From a virus: DNA of 64,000 bases. The translations under genes were made by a program, and so were the position numbers. How positions within the stretch are numbered: the stretch's first letter is position 1; each line of letters opens with the position of its first letter. Location: the IMG/VR virus record IMGVR_UViG_3300033153_010210, positions 42,055-106,054 of that record; one strand, given 5' to 3'. Below the pieces are notes generated by a model. The model made no database searches and was not told where the DNA came from. It saw only the letters and a list, made by a program, of their open reading frames with translations. Below, piece by piece: positions 17,485 to 26,652 of this stretch.

Positions 17485-19796
17485 GTGATAGTATACCAAT
17501 TTTAACAAGAAGAGAAGATACTCAAAATTTAGGTACAGAGATAGAGAAGCATCTTTTTGATATATCAGATTCTTTAGGTAGAGTGAAGGAAAGATTTATA
17601 CAGCAACAGGAGAGAACAGGAATTATTGTAAAAAATGTTCTAGGCAATATAACAGATAACTTATTTAAAAAAAGAGAGAAAAAATATGAGATAGTGCCTC
17701 CGAATGAAGGACAACTTAAAAAAATGGGGGTCGAGGGCGCCAGTGCTGTATATTTAGGAGAAAAACTAGATGAAATAATAAAAGAAGATAAAAAAGAAGA
17801 AAGAAGAAAAGATGGAAAGGGACTTTTTACTGGTTTGGGTTTGGGGGCTACTGGGATAGGAGCAGTAGCGGCTAGATTATTTCCTAGTTTAATGAAAGTT
17901 CTCCCTTTAGCTGCAATTGCTGGAGGTATAATTTGGATGGTGGTTGATGGTATTAAAGCTTCAATAAAGGCTGAAGAATGGGGTGTTAGCAAAATATCCG
18001 CTATCCTTGGTGGTGTATTAGGAGGAACGGGTAAAGGATTAGAAAATGCATTTAAAAATGCGGGGAAATTTGCATTGCTAGGCGCAGGTATAGGTACACT
18101 GATAGCCCCCGGATTAGGTACTATAGCTGGAGGGATTTTAGGCGCTGCTATAGGAGGGATTCTAGGTTTTATAGGTGGAGAAAAGATAGCTCAAAGCATT
18201 GAGAAAATAAAAGAAATAGGCGGCAATGTGTGGGAAAAAGCTAAAGAAATACTCCCCACTCTAATTGATAATATATTTGGTGGCTTAATCGATAGAATTA
18301 AAGAAAAAATAGGTTCAATTAAGGAAATATGGAAGGGCGACGACTCAATTGGAAGTAAAATAGGAGAAACCATAGGACATATTGTAACTTTTGTTCCCGG
18401 GGTTATATGGAAGTGGATCTTAGAAGATATTTGGCCTCCTATATGGGAAAAAATAAATGAGTATAAAGATGAGCTTTTAGGAATAATTATTTCTCCTTTT
18501 ACAGGAGCCTGGGAGGCAATTCTAGGATGGAGGGAAAGATTTGGGAAAATTTGGAAAGACGAAGATAAAACTATTTGGACTAAAATAAAAGAAAGTGCTT
18601 TAAATTATATTTCATTTATTCCTCAAATTTTAGGAGGGTTCTTTGGAGGATTGTTTACTTCAGTAAGAAATTTCTTTAAAAAAGTCTTTGGAAAAGAAGA
18701 AGACATAATGAGTGAAAAGGAACAACGTGAAACTTCTAAGGAAACCGGTTCAATGATATTCGATTTATTTAAAATTATCACGGGTTTTTTAGGAGATATA
18801 TTCAAAGGATTTCTTTCGGGTATAAGAAGCGGATTGGGATTAGATAAGGGCTGGTTCCAAGAAAAGATAATTAATCCCATAGTACAAACTATTGGGAACT
18901 TAATTTCTAAAGCTATAGAAATAAAGGAGAAAGCGGAAAAGTGGATAAAAGATCATATTACTGGGCCTATAGGTAATTTCTTCGGGGGAATAGGGAAAAG
19001 AATTTCAATTTTAATACATGGGGGAACAATAGAAGGAGAAGAATATGAAGGAGTTGTTAACTGGGTAAAAACACGGTTTGCAGATCCCATAGTTAAATTT
19101 TTTAATAATTTAAAGGATAAAGTCGATGAATATAAAACCAAGATATCAGACTGGGTAACTACGTATATTATTAACCCCGTGAAGAATTTTTTCAATATAA
19201 TAGGTGAATTTTTAGCTAAGGCGCAATTAACTGGTGCTAAGTTTGCCCATCCACTCCAGTTTGGTAAAATAGGAAGAAACATAGAACAACTCCTGGGGCT
19301 AGGTTTAACACATTCACAAATACTTAAATTAACAAGTGCAATAGAAGGCGATATACCCACATCGCTTAAACAAATTGTCTCTGAATTACAAAGGTGGTAT
19401 GGTGTAGAGGCGAAGAGAAGCTACCTTCAAAGAAAATATGGAATAGAAGTAAAAGAAACAGAAAACGCTCAAGATGTTATTATTACTCCAGAAGGTAAGC
19501 TAATCAGAACTCATCCAGACGATACGCTTATAGCTACTAAAAATCCAGTAGTAAACGTCGATTCTGAATTTGATAAAGAAATTTCTAGTGATATTAGAAA
19601 ATTGGAAAGAGAAACATCTTCTACAATAATAGAACAAAATAATAAGATAATAGATTTGCTTTCCACAATAGCCGAAAGAACAATAGGAGAACAAAATAAT
19701 AATGTATTGATTGATAGTAGAGGCGGAGTAGGCAGTGAATTTGATCCATTCTCTTCAATGCAAATTTTTAAAAAGGGGTTAGCTTATGGCGTATAG
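17481..19796 (+). CDS. Tape measure protein
   Basis: 771 residues, ATG 17481. The N-terminal part is helical. Residues about 115-165 and 185-235 contain strongly hydrophobic glycine-rich segments (GLGLGATGIGAVAARLFP, LLGAGIGTLIAPGLGTIAGG), typical of tape measures that enter the host membrane. Repeated amphipathic stretches with W, I and G follow to about residue 590. The C-terminus is coiled-coil-like. At about 1.5 angstrom per residue this length would suggest a tail near 115 nm. Position after the chaperone supports the call. Another large tail protein is possible but less likely. Confidence 0.7.
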   Translation: MSDSIPILTRREDTQNLGTEIEKHLFDISDSLGRVKERFIQQQERTGIIVKNVLGNITDNLFKKREKKYEIVPPNEGQLKKMGVEGASAVYLGEKLDEIIKEDKKEERRKDGKGLFTGLGLGATGIGAVAARLFPSLMKVLPLAAIAGGIIWMVVDGIKASIKAEEWGVSKISAILGGVLGGTGKGLENAFKNAGKFALLGAGIGTLIAPGLGTIAGGILGAAIGGILGFIGGEKIAQSIEKIKEIGGNVWEKAKEILPTLIDNIFGGLIDRIKEKIGSIKEIWKGDDSIGSKIGETIGHIVTFVPGVIWKWILEDIWPPIWEKINEYKDELLGIIISPFTGAWEAILGWRERFGKIWKDEDKTIWTKIKESALNYISFIPQILGGFFGGLFTSVRNFFKKVFGKEEDIMSEKEQRETSKETGSMIFDLFKIITGFLGDIFKGFLSGIRSGLGLDKGWFQEKIINPIVQTIGNLISKAIEIKEKAEKWIKDHITGPIGNFFGGIGKRISILIHGGTIEGEEYEGVVNWVKTRFADPIVKFFNNLKDKVDEYKTKISDWVTTYIINPVKNFFNIIGEFLAKAQLTGAKFAHPLQFGKIGRNIEQLLGLGLTHSQILKLTSAIEGDIPTSLKQIVSELQRWYGVEAKRSYLQRKYGIEVKETENAQDVIITPEGKLIRTHPDDTLIATKNPVVNVDSEFDKEISSDIRKLERETSSTIIEQNNKIIDLLSTIAERTIGEQNNNVLIDSRGGVGSEFDPFSSMQIFKKGLAYGV

Positions 19797-20535
19797 AATA
19801 AAAATACCCGAGGGAAAAAAAGTAACTATAAATAAAAATGGAGAACCTTTACTTCCTAATACTCCACTTATCTTAGACGATGACGTAACCATTTCATTAT
19901 CATCTTCTTTTTCTCCATTTTTAGGAGCTTTATTTTCATCTCCATCTACTAAAACAGCAAAAATAATTAGTTCATTAGGCGCAATTATAGCTAGAAAATT
20001 TGGAGAAGAAAGGGGAGTGTCAACTCAATTAAAACAATTTGGAATTCAAACTTGGGACTCCACTGATCCTATATCTTTAAATTTAACTTTTTCTTTTTTT
20101 AGAGGATTAAGAGGGCTTTATGATGCTAAGAAGGAAGTATACGACCCGATTATGACTTTATGTGAGTTGCCCTTGCCTTCCTTGGGTGTCTTAGATAGTG
20201 TATTAACCGCTCCTGGTCCAACTGGTGCAGAAGCAGTAGAAGAGGTGGCTTCTTTATTGAGTGAAGAGGCTAAGGCAGCGTTATCCGACCTTACAAATTA
20301 TTATTCTATAAGAATAGGAAATATAATCTCGATTTCAGGAATAGTTATACTTAAAGCAGAGCCCACTTTTACAAGCGAATGTGATGAAAGGGGATATCCC
20401 ATTTGGGGGCAGATAAACTTAGATATAAATTCAATAGAAACCGCTACTGTAGATTTATTAAGAGAAGGCGCTTCTCCTGTAGATAAGATCTCTCCCGAAC
20501 CAAAGTATACGCCTCCGCCTTTAAGCGGGCCTTAA
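19786..20535 (+). CDS. Baseplate/tail structural protein
   Basis: 249 residues. ATG 19786 overlaps the end of the tape measure gene by 11 bases and has an AAAAGGGG site inside that gene. The block TWDSTDPISLNLTFSFFRGLRGLYDAKKEV, then CELPLPSLG and a proline-rich C-terminus, are reminiscent of baseplate or tail-tube-cap proteins in contractile-tail phages (T4 gp48/gp54 region). I cannot name a specific family. Context, between tape measure and gp53-like protein, supports a tail-tip role. Confidence 0.5.
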   Translation: MAYRIKIPEGKKVTINKNGEPLLPNTPLILDDDVTISLSSSFSPFLGALFSSPSTKTAKIISSLGAIIARKFGEERGVSTQLKQFGIQTWDSTDPISLNLTFSFFRGLRGLYDAKKEVYDPIMTLCELPLPSLGVLDSVLTAPGPTGAEAVEEVASLLSEEAKAALSDLTNYYSIRIGNIISISGIVILKAEPTFTSECDERGYPIWGQINLDINSIETATVDLLREGASPVDKISPEPKYTPPPLSGP

Positions 20536-20559
20536 TCTTTAGAGGAGGGCAATTTAGTA

Positions 20560-20871
20560 ATGTTAACACGTTATTCCTTTATGAAAAGCTCAAATACTTT
20601 AGCTTCGGATGGTACTTATTATCCCGATCCCTTAACTTTCTCTACTCAAAAATTTAGATTTACTGAATACGGTGTAGATTATTCTTTAATTGATATTGAT
20701 ATATCCAGATTTGATATATTAATAAGCAAAGTTTATAATAATCAAAGATACAAAGATTTAATACTCGATATTAATAATATCGATTATATTTGGAATCAAG
20801 AAATAGGACGAACAATAATTTTTCCTACTAAATCTGATTTAGAAAGGTTTATCGAAGATTTTATAGAATAA
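20560..20871 (+). CDS. Baseplate wedge protein, gp53-like
   Basis: 103 residues, ATG 20560 behind a strong GAGGAGGG. The block IDISRFDILISKVYNNQRYKDLILDINN matches the short gp53-type wedge pattern (D-R-x-D-x-L-x3-Y-x-N, then W/Y-x2-I). Stop and next start overlap as TAATG, so translation is coupled to the hub gene. Confidence 0.5.
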   Translation: MLTRYSFMKSSNTLASDGTYYPDPLTFSTQKFRFTEYGVDYSLIDIDISRFDILISKVYNNQRYKDLILDINNIDYIWNQEIGRTIIFPTKSDLERFIEDFIE

Positions 20872-22055
20872 TGAAATACTACGGATATAATATAAAATTA
20901 AAAATTAATAAGAGCGTTGATCTCGATGATCCTAGTCTTTACTCTTTTTCTCTTACAGATAGTATCTTCAACTTACTTAATTTCGGCACTATATCGTTCT
21001 ATGATATAGGCGGACATTTTAGAGAATTTCTAATATTGGAAAACGGCAATGAAGTAAATGTAACTTTTGGTAGAGGGGAGACAATTAATAAATGTAATTA
21101 TAATATAAAAAGTAACAGTATAGATAGAACAGAGAGTACAAATAGTATAACAGGAGAAATAAAAACAAAAGTAGAACATGCTTGGGGATCAGCAGATGAA
21201 AAAATAAAAAGCATTGCTTACGATGATACGATATCTAATATAATTTTAAAACTTGCGAATAGCTATCAATTTAAAAATAAAGATATTACTACAACTCACG
21301 ATAGAGATATTTGGTATCAACCTTTATTAAATGATATTGATTTTATACAACAACAGTTATTGCCTAATGTGTATTCAACTTCAAGTAGCGATACTCCTTT
21401 ATTTTGTTATACCACATACGATAACAATATTCACCTTATTAGCGCAAAAGAAATGTTTGACAAAAAACCAGTAAAAGAATTGTTTTTTACTCCTGCATCT
21501 TATAAAGAATTTGAAAGCATGATATTTGTTTTAAAACACTGGACTGTTAATTCTGATGATTATGATAATTTGTTGAATCAAACCATTACTTATATAGATA
21601 AAGAGAGCGGTAGTATAATAGAAAAAACAGATAAATTTAAAGATCATTTAATAAATAAAAGCGGTAAGTTATTTCACATAGGAGATGATAATCAAGCTAA
21701 AGGATACGAAAAATTCTTATATAAAGAAAAAGGGCAAAGAGAAAATATCTATAAAGGACAAATTATTAATAAATTAAAAAAGAATTATTTTATAAATGAG
21801 TTGATGATTACCTGCCCCTATGATCCTAATTTAAAAGCAGGAGAAACGATAAAGTTAAATATTTTTTTATCTGGGGAGGGAAAGAATCCTGTAAGATCAA
21901 AAAGACTCAGTGGAAAATATATAATTGAAGCTAGCGAACAGATATGGAGTGCACAATTAAAGAAAGCTTTTTCTAAATTGCTTATTGGAGTACCCTCTAG
22001 CGGTACCGATCCTAATATTCCTAGTGATTATAGATATAAAGAACTTTTGGTATAA
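20871..22055 (+). CDS. Baseplate hub protein, gp27/gpD-like
   Basis: 394 residues, ATG 20871. Beta-rich domains: SLTDSIFNLLNFGTISFYDIGG then EVNVTFGRGE, followed by IAYDDTISNIILKLANSYQF and WYQPLLNDIDFIQQQLLP, which fit the 'phage late control D / VgrG hub' domain that forms the trimeric cup on which the spike sits. It is followed at once by the spike protein, as in T4 (gp27-gp5) and P2 (gpD-gpV). Confidence 0.65.
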   Translation: MKYYGYNIKLKINKSVDLDDPSLYSFSLTDSIFNLLNFGTISFYDIGGHFREFLILENGNEVNVTFGRGETINKCNYNIKSNSIDRTESTNSITGEIKTKVEHAWGSADEKIKSIAYDDTISNIILKLANSYQFKNKDITTTHDRDIWYQPLLNDIDFIQQQLLPNVYSTSSSDTPLFCYTTYDNNIHLISAKEMFDKKPVKELFFTPASYKEFESMIFVLKHWTVNSDDYDNLLNQTITYIDKESGSIIEKTDKFKDHLINKSGKLFHIGDDNQAKGYEKFLYKEKGQRENIYKGQIINKLKKNYFINELMITCPYDPNLKAGETIKLNIFLSGEGKNPVRSKRLSGKYIIEASEQIWSAQLKKAFSKLLIGVPSSGTDPNIPSDYRYKELLV

Positions 22056-22059
22056 AACT

Positions 22060-22851
22060 ATGTACAATATAAGATTATACTACGGAAAAGTAGAAGAGAA
22101 TAACGACCCTGATAAAGAATCAAAAATACAGGTACGATTATTACCTGAGATGAAAGATGTAGCAAAGTCTGATTTGCCCTGGGTACGTCCTTTTCTAGTA
22201 GAGAATATGACGGAGGAGGCAACATCTCATTGTCCTTTAGAAGAAGGTAGTACAGTTTGGGTATTCTTTTTAGACGAGTACTTTAAATATGGCTTTTACA
22301 TTAAAGCAACTTTTTTAGATGATTTATTTGATTATGACTCTGTAAAAAGCGATATTGATTCTATAAGTGATTTAGACTCTCAATCCTATCCTCAACCGAA
22401 GTTTACAAGATATAAAGACGGAACTATAGTATTTCACAATTCTGAGACAGGGGAGACAGGAATTTATCATAAAAGCGGTTCTTATAATGTAATCGATAAA
22501 GATGGAAATGTTTTTTCTTATTCAACCGGAGATATTAAAATTTATAATGATAATGGCTCAATCACAATAGATTCTAACGGGGAGATAGAATTAAATAATT
22601 CAAATACTTCTACCTTTACTGTTAAGAATGGAAGTTTTGAATTTGATGGCAATGCAAAAAGTTTAGTTAAATATGAAGATTTAATTACCGCATTGGATTC
22701 AATGTTTACTCAAATTCAGACCATGGTAATGATTGATCCTCTTACAGGAGTTGCAGGGCCACCTCAAGCTCCTTTTAATCAAATGAAAACCACTATTTGG
22801 GATGCTATCAAAACTAATGCTAAATCAACTACAATAAAAACTCAATCATAG
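22060..22851 (+). CDS. Baseplate spike protein, gp5/gpV-like
   Basis: 263 residues from ATG 22060. An in-frame ATG at 21985 lies inside the hub gene and is not used here, since MYNIRLYYGKVEENND is the natural start of the OB domain. The N-terminal OB fold carries KIQVRLLPEM, DLPWVRPFL and CPLEEGSTVWVFFLDE. Residues about 110-190 are a repeat-like beta region (GNVFSYSTGDIKIYNDNGS, TIDSNGEIEL, FTVKNGSFEF) that would form the triple-stranded spike. No lysozyme domain is present, unlike T4 gp5. Confidence 0.7.
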   Translation: MYNIRLYYGKVEENNDPDKESKIQVRLLPEMKDVAKSDLPWVRPFLVENMTEEATSHCPLEEGSTVWVFFLDEYFKYGFYIKATFLDDLFDYDSVKSDIDSISDLDSQSYPQPKFTRYKDGTIVFHNSETGETGIYHKSGSYNVIDKDGNVFSYSTGDIKIYNDNGSITIDSNGEIELNNSNTSTFTVKNGSFEFDGNAKSLVKYEDLITALDSMFTQIQTMVMIDPLTGVAGPPQAPFNQMKTTIWDAIKTNAKSTTIKTQS

Positions 22852-22857
22852 AAAATT

Positions 22858-22869
22858 TTACTAATATAT
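22858..22869 (+). promoter_or_regulatory. ACTAATAT element near an ATG (leaderless class)
   Basis: TTACTAATATAT (followed by TATA) ends 4 bases before ATG 22874; no Shine-Dalgarno is present. Confidence 0.5.
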
Positions 22870-22873
22870 TATA

Positions 22874-23281
22874 ATGGCAATAAAAGACATTAAAGAAATA
22901 GATTATCCTCAAGTTTATGATCTAGATTATAGGGGCGGGATAGACGCCCAAGGGTTTATAAGGGAAACTTGGGGCGATAGGGCTCTAGTAAATAGTCTTA
23001 AATTATGGATTTCTTCTTTTAAAGGGGATTTAATTAATAATCTCAATACGGGAGGAAGAGTTGTACAACATCTTCTAAAACCTATGCGTCAAGTGGATAT
23101 ACAAAATTTCAAGCAATCGATTCGTGATGGCATAGCAATGGATTACGGCCCCACTTTAAAGATAAAGAAACTCGAAATAACACCCAATTATGAAGAAAGG
23201 GTGTTTGAAATTTATATGGAAGTTTATTCAAAAGAATTAAAGTATGTTACAGGATTATATGAAAAAATAAAAGGAGTTTAA
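22874..23281 (+). CDS. Baseplate wedge protein, gp25-like
   Basis: 135 residues, ATG 22874. Matches the gp25/W family: WGDRALVNSLKLWISSFKGDLINNLNTGGRV with LLKPM replacing the usual P-x-F-G, and a beta C-terminus (LKIKKLEITPNYEERVFEIYMEVYS). gp25 nucleates sheath assembly on the baseplate. Directly upstream of gp6-like, the standard order. Confidence 0.7.
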   Translation: MAIKDIKEIDYPQVYDLDYRGGIDAQGFIRETWGDRALVNSLKLWISSFKGDLINNLNTGGRVVQHLLKPMRQVDIQNFKQSIRDGIAMDYGPTLKIKKLEITPNYEERVFEIYMEVYSKELKYVTGLYEKIKGV

Positions 23282-23285
23282 AAAA

Positions 23286-25181
23286 TTGGATTTTTCTTTT
23301 AATAGTATAAAAGATAGAATAATAACAAGTTTAAGAAGTAAGTCCGAATGGGCAAATATACTTTATTTCTCCACCAATATGCGGCTTATTGAAGCAGTTG
23401 CAAAAGAGATTGAAGAGTTGGCTAGGTATGATGAATATTTAACTAGAGAAACAAAATGGGATTTAGCTAGAAACAAATCATCTTTAGTAACGCAAGCTGC
23501 AGTACTGGGATATAAACCTCATAGAAAAATAGGTGCTAGGCAAAAATTGTGGGTTAGTTCTAAAGAGAAAGCGTTTTCTCCTGAGTGGAATCAATATACG
23601 GTTTATGAAGCAGGAGATGTGGTACGCTATGGTGAACAAAATACACTGTATGAAGCGCTAGTAGATAATCAAGGAGTGGAACCTACTAACACTAATTACT
23701 GGAAAAAAACCACTGCCGTTCATTCTTCTGTTATAGGTATTCCTAAATACAGCATATTTAAAACAGAAAATGATATCTATTTTACATCAATGAGCTCGGT
23801 TGATTTGCTTACTACTGAGAACTATGCAGAAATTGATGTAGTACAGGGCATACCGAGAACATTTACAACTATTGCGCAAGGTTTAATTTATGAAGAAATA
23901 GAAATAGAAAATGATAGTATAGATAACAGTTTCTATGAATTAAGAGTTAATAATGATCTTTGGACAGAATATAATGATATTAGACAGGCCGAAGCTGATG
24001 ATAAAGCTTACCAAATATTAAATAAATTAGATTTTACAGGAATTATTATTAGATTTGGAAATAATTTAACTGGGAAAAAATTAAGTGCAGGCGATACCAT
24101 AACTTTTAAATATGTAGAAACTTTAGGGGAACTAGGTGATGCGTTATCTAAAGGTGTCGTAAATACTGTTGTCTCCACTCTAGTAGACAATAAGGGAGAA
24201 ACTGTTGATGGATATTGTTATAACGATGAAGTTATATCGGGCGGTAAGGATGTAGAGCATATAGAGGATATAAGAAGTAATGCAAAATATACGTTCCAGT
24301 CTGGTTATAATGTAGTAGGTAAAAACGATTACAAAATATATCTATTAAATAATTTTGATTTTATACAAAAATGCGTTGTATGGGGAGCGTATGAACAGAA
24401 CATTGATGATGGAAAAGACCCTTGGGATTGGATCTCTACTCAAGAAAACCTTGTCTACATTTCAGCATTTACAACAGGAGAAACCCCTACTCAATTACAA
24501 AACAATCAAAAAGTGGAGATAATACAAGATATAAATGAAAAGAAGCCCCCTACTGATATTATTATTTTTAAAGATGTTGTATTCGTTAATATGATCTTTA
24601 ACACAACAGCCTATTTATCAAGTACCACCTATTTATTGTCAGAAACTAAAACACTCTTAGAGCAAGCTATCCAAGAGGAATACAATATTACAAATTTAGA
24701 TTTTGAACAAAATATCTATGAAACAAATTATAAAGCTTTTATCGATAATTTTGATGAAGTAAGGTATCATAATACAACTATACAATTTTATAATGTTGAA
24801 GACTTTACAAGTGGAGACTATAGTCAAGCAATTCCTTACGAAGCTAGCGCAACTGCTATTATGATTCCTGTAAAAACAAAATCGGTATACGTTTATATTA
24901 AAGACACTTCGGATGAAGATGCTACATACGTTCATATAGGAACAGATAATGGTGGAGGGGGATTTAATCCAACAGAAGGATATGATTTAAGTGGAAGTAC
25001 TATTAACTATAATACAGGAGCAATTCAAATAAAAGAGTCTTCAGGAATGAGTGGAGATTATTCTAAATATGAAATGAAAGTGGTATATAGCACATCGGAA
25101 GATGATTTAATTTTACAGGGCAGAAATCATATTTTCTATTTAAGAGAAGTTAATGTTGAAACTCTTTATCTTACCGAATAG
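23286..25181 (+). CDS. Baseplate wedge protein, gp6/J-like, with inserted carbohydrate-binding-like module
   Basis: 631 residues, TTG start 23286 with AAAGGAG upstream. The N-terminus (LIEAVAKEIEELARYDEYLTRETKWDLARNKSSL) and the later segments fit baseplate J-like proteins. An unusual insert at about residues 100-142 has the pattern W-x3-Y-x5-Y-x-A-G-D-V-V-x-Y-x5-L-Y-E-A, then P-x6-W, as in small chitin/cellulose-binding CBM5/12-type modules. Residues about 540-600 resemble another beta domain. It forms the inner ring of the baseplate; the insert could face outward and touch glycans. Confidence 0.7.
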   Translation: MDFSFNSIKDRIITSLRSKSEWANILYFSTNMRLIEAVAKEIEELARYDEYLTRETKWDLARNKSSLVTQAAVLGYKPHRKIGARQKLWVSSKEKAFSPEWNQYTVYEAGDVVRYGEQNTLYEALVDNQGVEPTNTNYWKKTTAVHSSVIGIPKYSIFKTENDIYFTSMSSVDLLTTENYAEIDVVQGIPRTFTTIAQGLIYEEIEIENDSIDNSFYELRVNNDLWTEYNDIRQAEADDKAYQILNKLDFTGIIIRFGNNLTGKKLSAGDTITFKYVETLGELGDALSKGVVNTVVSTLVDNKGETVDGYCYNDEVISGGKDVEHIEDIRSNAKYTFQSGYNVVGKNDYKIYLLNNFDFIQKCVVWGAYEQNIDDGKDPWDWISTQENLVYISAFTTGETPTQLQNNQKVEIIQDINEKKPPTDIIIFKDVVFVNMIFNTTAYLSSTTYLLSETKTLLEQAIQEEYNITNLDFEQNIYETNYKAFIDNFDEVRYHNTTIQFYNVEDFTSGDYSQAIPYEASATAIMIPVKTKSVYVYIKDTSDEDATYVHIGTDNGGGGFNPTEGYDLSGSTINYNTGAIQIKESSGMSGDYSKYEMKVVYSTSEDDLILQGRNHIFYLREVNVETLYLTE

Positions 25182-25192
25182 GGGCGTGATGA

Positions 25193-26608
25193 ATGGACAT
25201 AACTAAGAATTTGCCTAAAATAATGAGAGGGAATTCCTTTTGGACTCAATTTGTTGAGAGCATTAAAGATGAACTTCTTAATATTCAAGCAGAAATAGAA
25301 AAGAAGAAAAATTTTTATAATGTCAAAGAAATTGATTCAATAGAAGAATTAACTGATATAAATAAGTCCTTAGGTACAGAAGTTGATTTAACTCTTTTTG
25401 AAAACAAAACCACAGAAGAACAAATTAACTATATGAAGCAGGAGACCGAAGGAATTACTTATAAGATAAGAACAAAAGGTGTGTATGATTATTTTCAATA
25501 TGTATTTAATAGAATTTACGAAAGAGGCAATCTATATATCGCTTATGTAACCGATACCGATTATATCTTTAAAGCGATTGATTATAAAAGAACTTTAAGA
25601 GAAGTAAAAAATCATGATTTTTCTACACCTTTTGTAAAAACTTATAATGTGTTTCCTTTCTTTGACTTAACAGTAGATATACAAGGACTAGATGATATCC
25701 CGGTAAAACATTTAGATGAAGACCCGACATGGTATTTAGACTCTGATTTATTTGAGTCTACAATTAAAATTACCAATCATATTATGGTTGAATTTATATT
25801 AGATGAAATAGTATCACAATTTGATAATAGCATAAGTGGTAATTTCTTAATTACAGAAGAATATTTTAGATATTTAGAACGGGCTACAGAATACGGAAGA
25901 AGAGTAAGCGATATTCCTCATATAGGGGGGCAATTAACATTATTAACAGATATGAGCGGGGATTATAATGTTATATATGACATTGAAGCATACTGTAGAA
26001 CTACAGAATATTTAAATGATGAAGAAGATTTTATTTATCTATTAGCCGGAAATGATAATGATGGGTTTTTTTATAAAAAAGAAATTAATTTTAATGAACG
26101 ATATACAGATTCTAAAACAAATCCCACATATTTTATGATGCAATCTTATATTCCAGCTAGGGAAATATATCCGGATATAATAGCACAAGGAGATGGAGTT
26201 AATACCACTTTTGATAGCAATACTTACGGATTATTAGAGCATCCTGAGATAGTTCCTAATACTTTTAAAGTGCTCTATGTGCATAATGCAACTAATTATG
26301 AAGGGTACGATGATGGGAATGGTAATATAACAAGTGATGATGGAAGTACACACGGTTCAATCACCTATGCTACGGGAGCTTATACTATAATAACCTATGA
26401 CGATGGGGAGGAGATAAGTTATGCCCCTGATGATGGAACTAATATCGAAACAAGATATAAAACTAAAAAAGATTTAAAAATTTCTAAGATAAGAGTATTA
26501 AATAGCGATGAAAATGCAGTAATAGAAGGAAATTTTCCATTAGTTCAATTTTATAATGAAAATAATTATTTAAGCATACAATGTATTGTTTATAACAGCG
26601 AGAGTTAG
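25193..26608 (+). CDS. Tail protein I / baseplate wedge-like protein
   Basis: 471 residues, ATG 25193 behind AGGGGCG. The first 150 residues (LPKIMRGNSFWTQFVESI, EQINYMKQETEGITYKIRTKGVYDYFQYVFNRIY) resemble tail protein I of P2-like baseplates, which links the baseplate to tail fibres. The C-terminal part is a beta-rich fibre-like region with glycine and asparagine turns. It lies between gp6-like and the fibre genes, where gpI or gp7 is expected. Confidence 0.55.
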   Translation: MDITKNLPKIMRGNSFWTQFVESIKDELLNIQAEIEKKKNFYNVKEIDSIEELTDINKSLGTEVDLTLFENKTTEEQINYMKQETEGITYKIRTKGVYDYFQYVFNRIYERGNLYIAYVTDTDYIFKAIDYKRTLREVKNHDFSTPFVKTYNVFPFFDLTVDIQGLDDIPVKHLDEDPTWYLDSDLFESTIKITNHIMVEFILDEIVSQFDNSISGNFLITEEYFRYLERATEYGRRVSDIPHIGGQLTLLTDMSGDYNVIYDIEAYCRTTEYLNDEEDFIYLLAGNDNDGFFYKKEINFNERYTDSKTNPTYFMMQSYIPAREIYPDIIAQGDGVNTTFDSNTYGLLEHPEIVPNTFKVLYVHNATNYEGYDDGNGNITSDDGSTHGSITYATGAYTIITYDDGEEISYAPDDGTNIETRYKTKKDLKISKIRVLNSDENAVIEGNFPLVQFYNENNYLSIQCIVYNSES

Positions 26609-26615
26609 GATAACA

Positions 26616-26632
26616 TACTAATATTATATAAT
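26616..26632 (+). promoter_or_regulatory. ACTAATAT element before collar fibre gene (leader class)
   Basis: TACTAATATTATATAAT; the core ends about 25 bases before ATG 26653, which has an AAAGGGAG ribosome binding site. Confidence 0.5.
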
Positions 26633-26652
26633 ATACAAAGGGAGAAAATTTA

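Noticed and set aside
21985-22059. Longer start for the spike gene
   Set aside because: The 25 extra codons lie inside the hub gene; the residues are not beta/OB-like and ATG 22060 directly follows the hub stop with a natural domain start.
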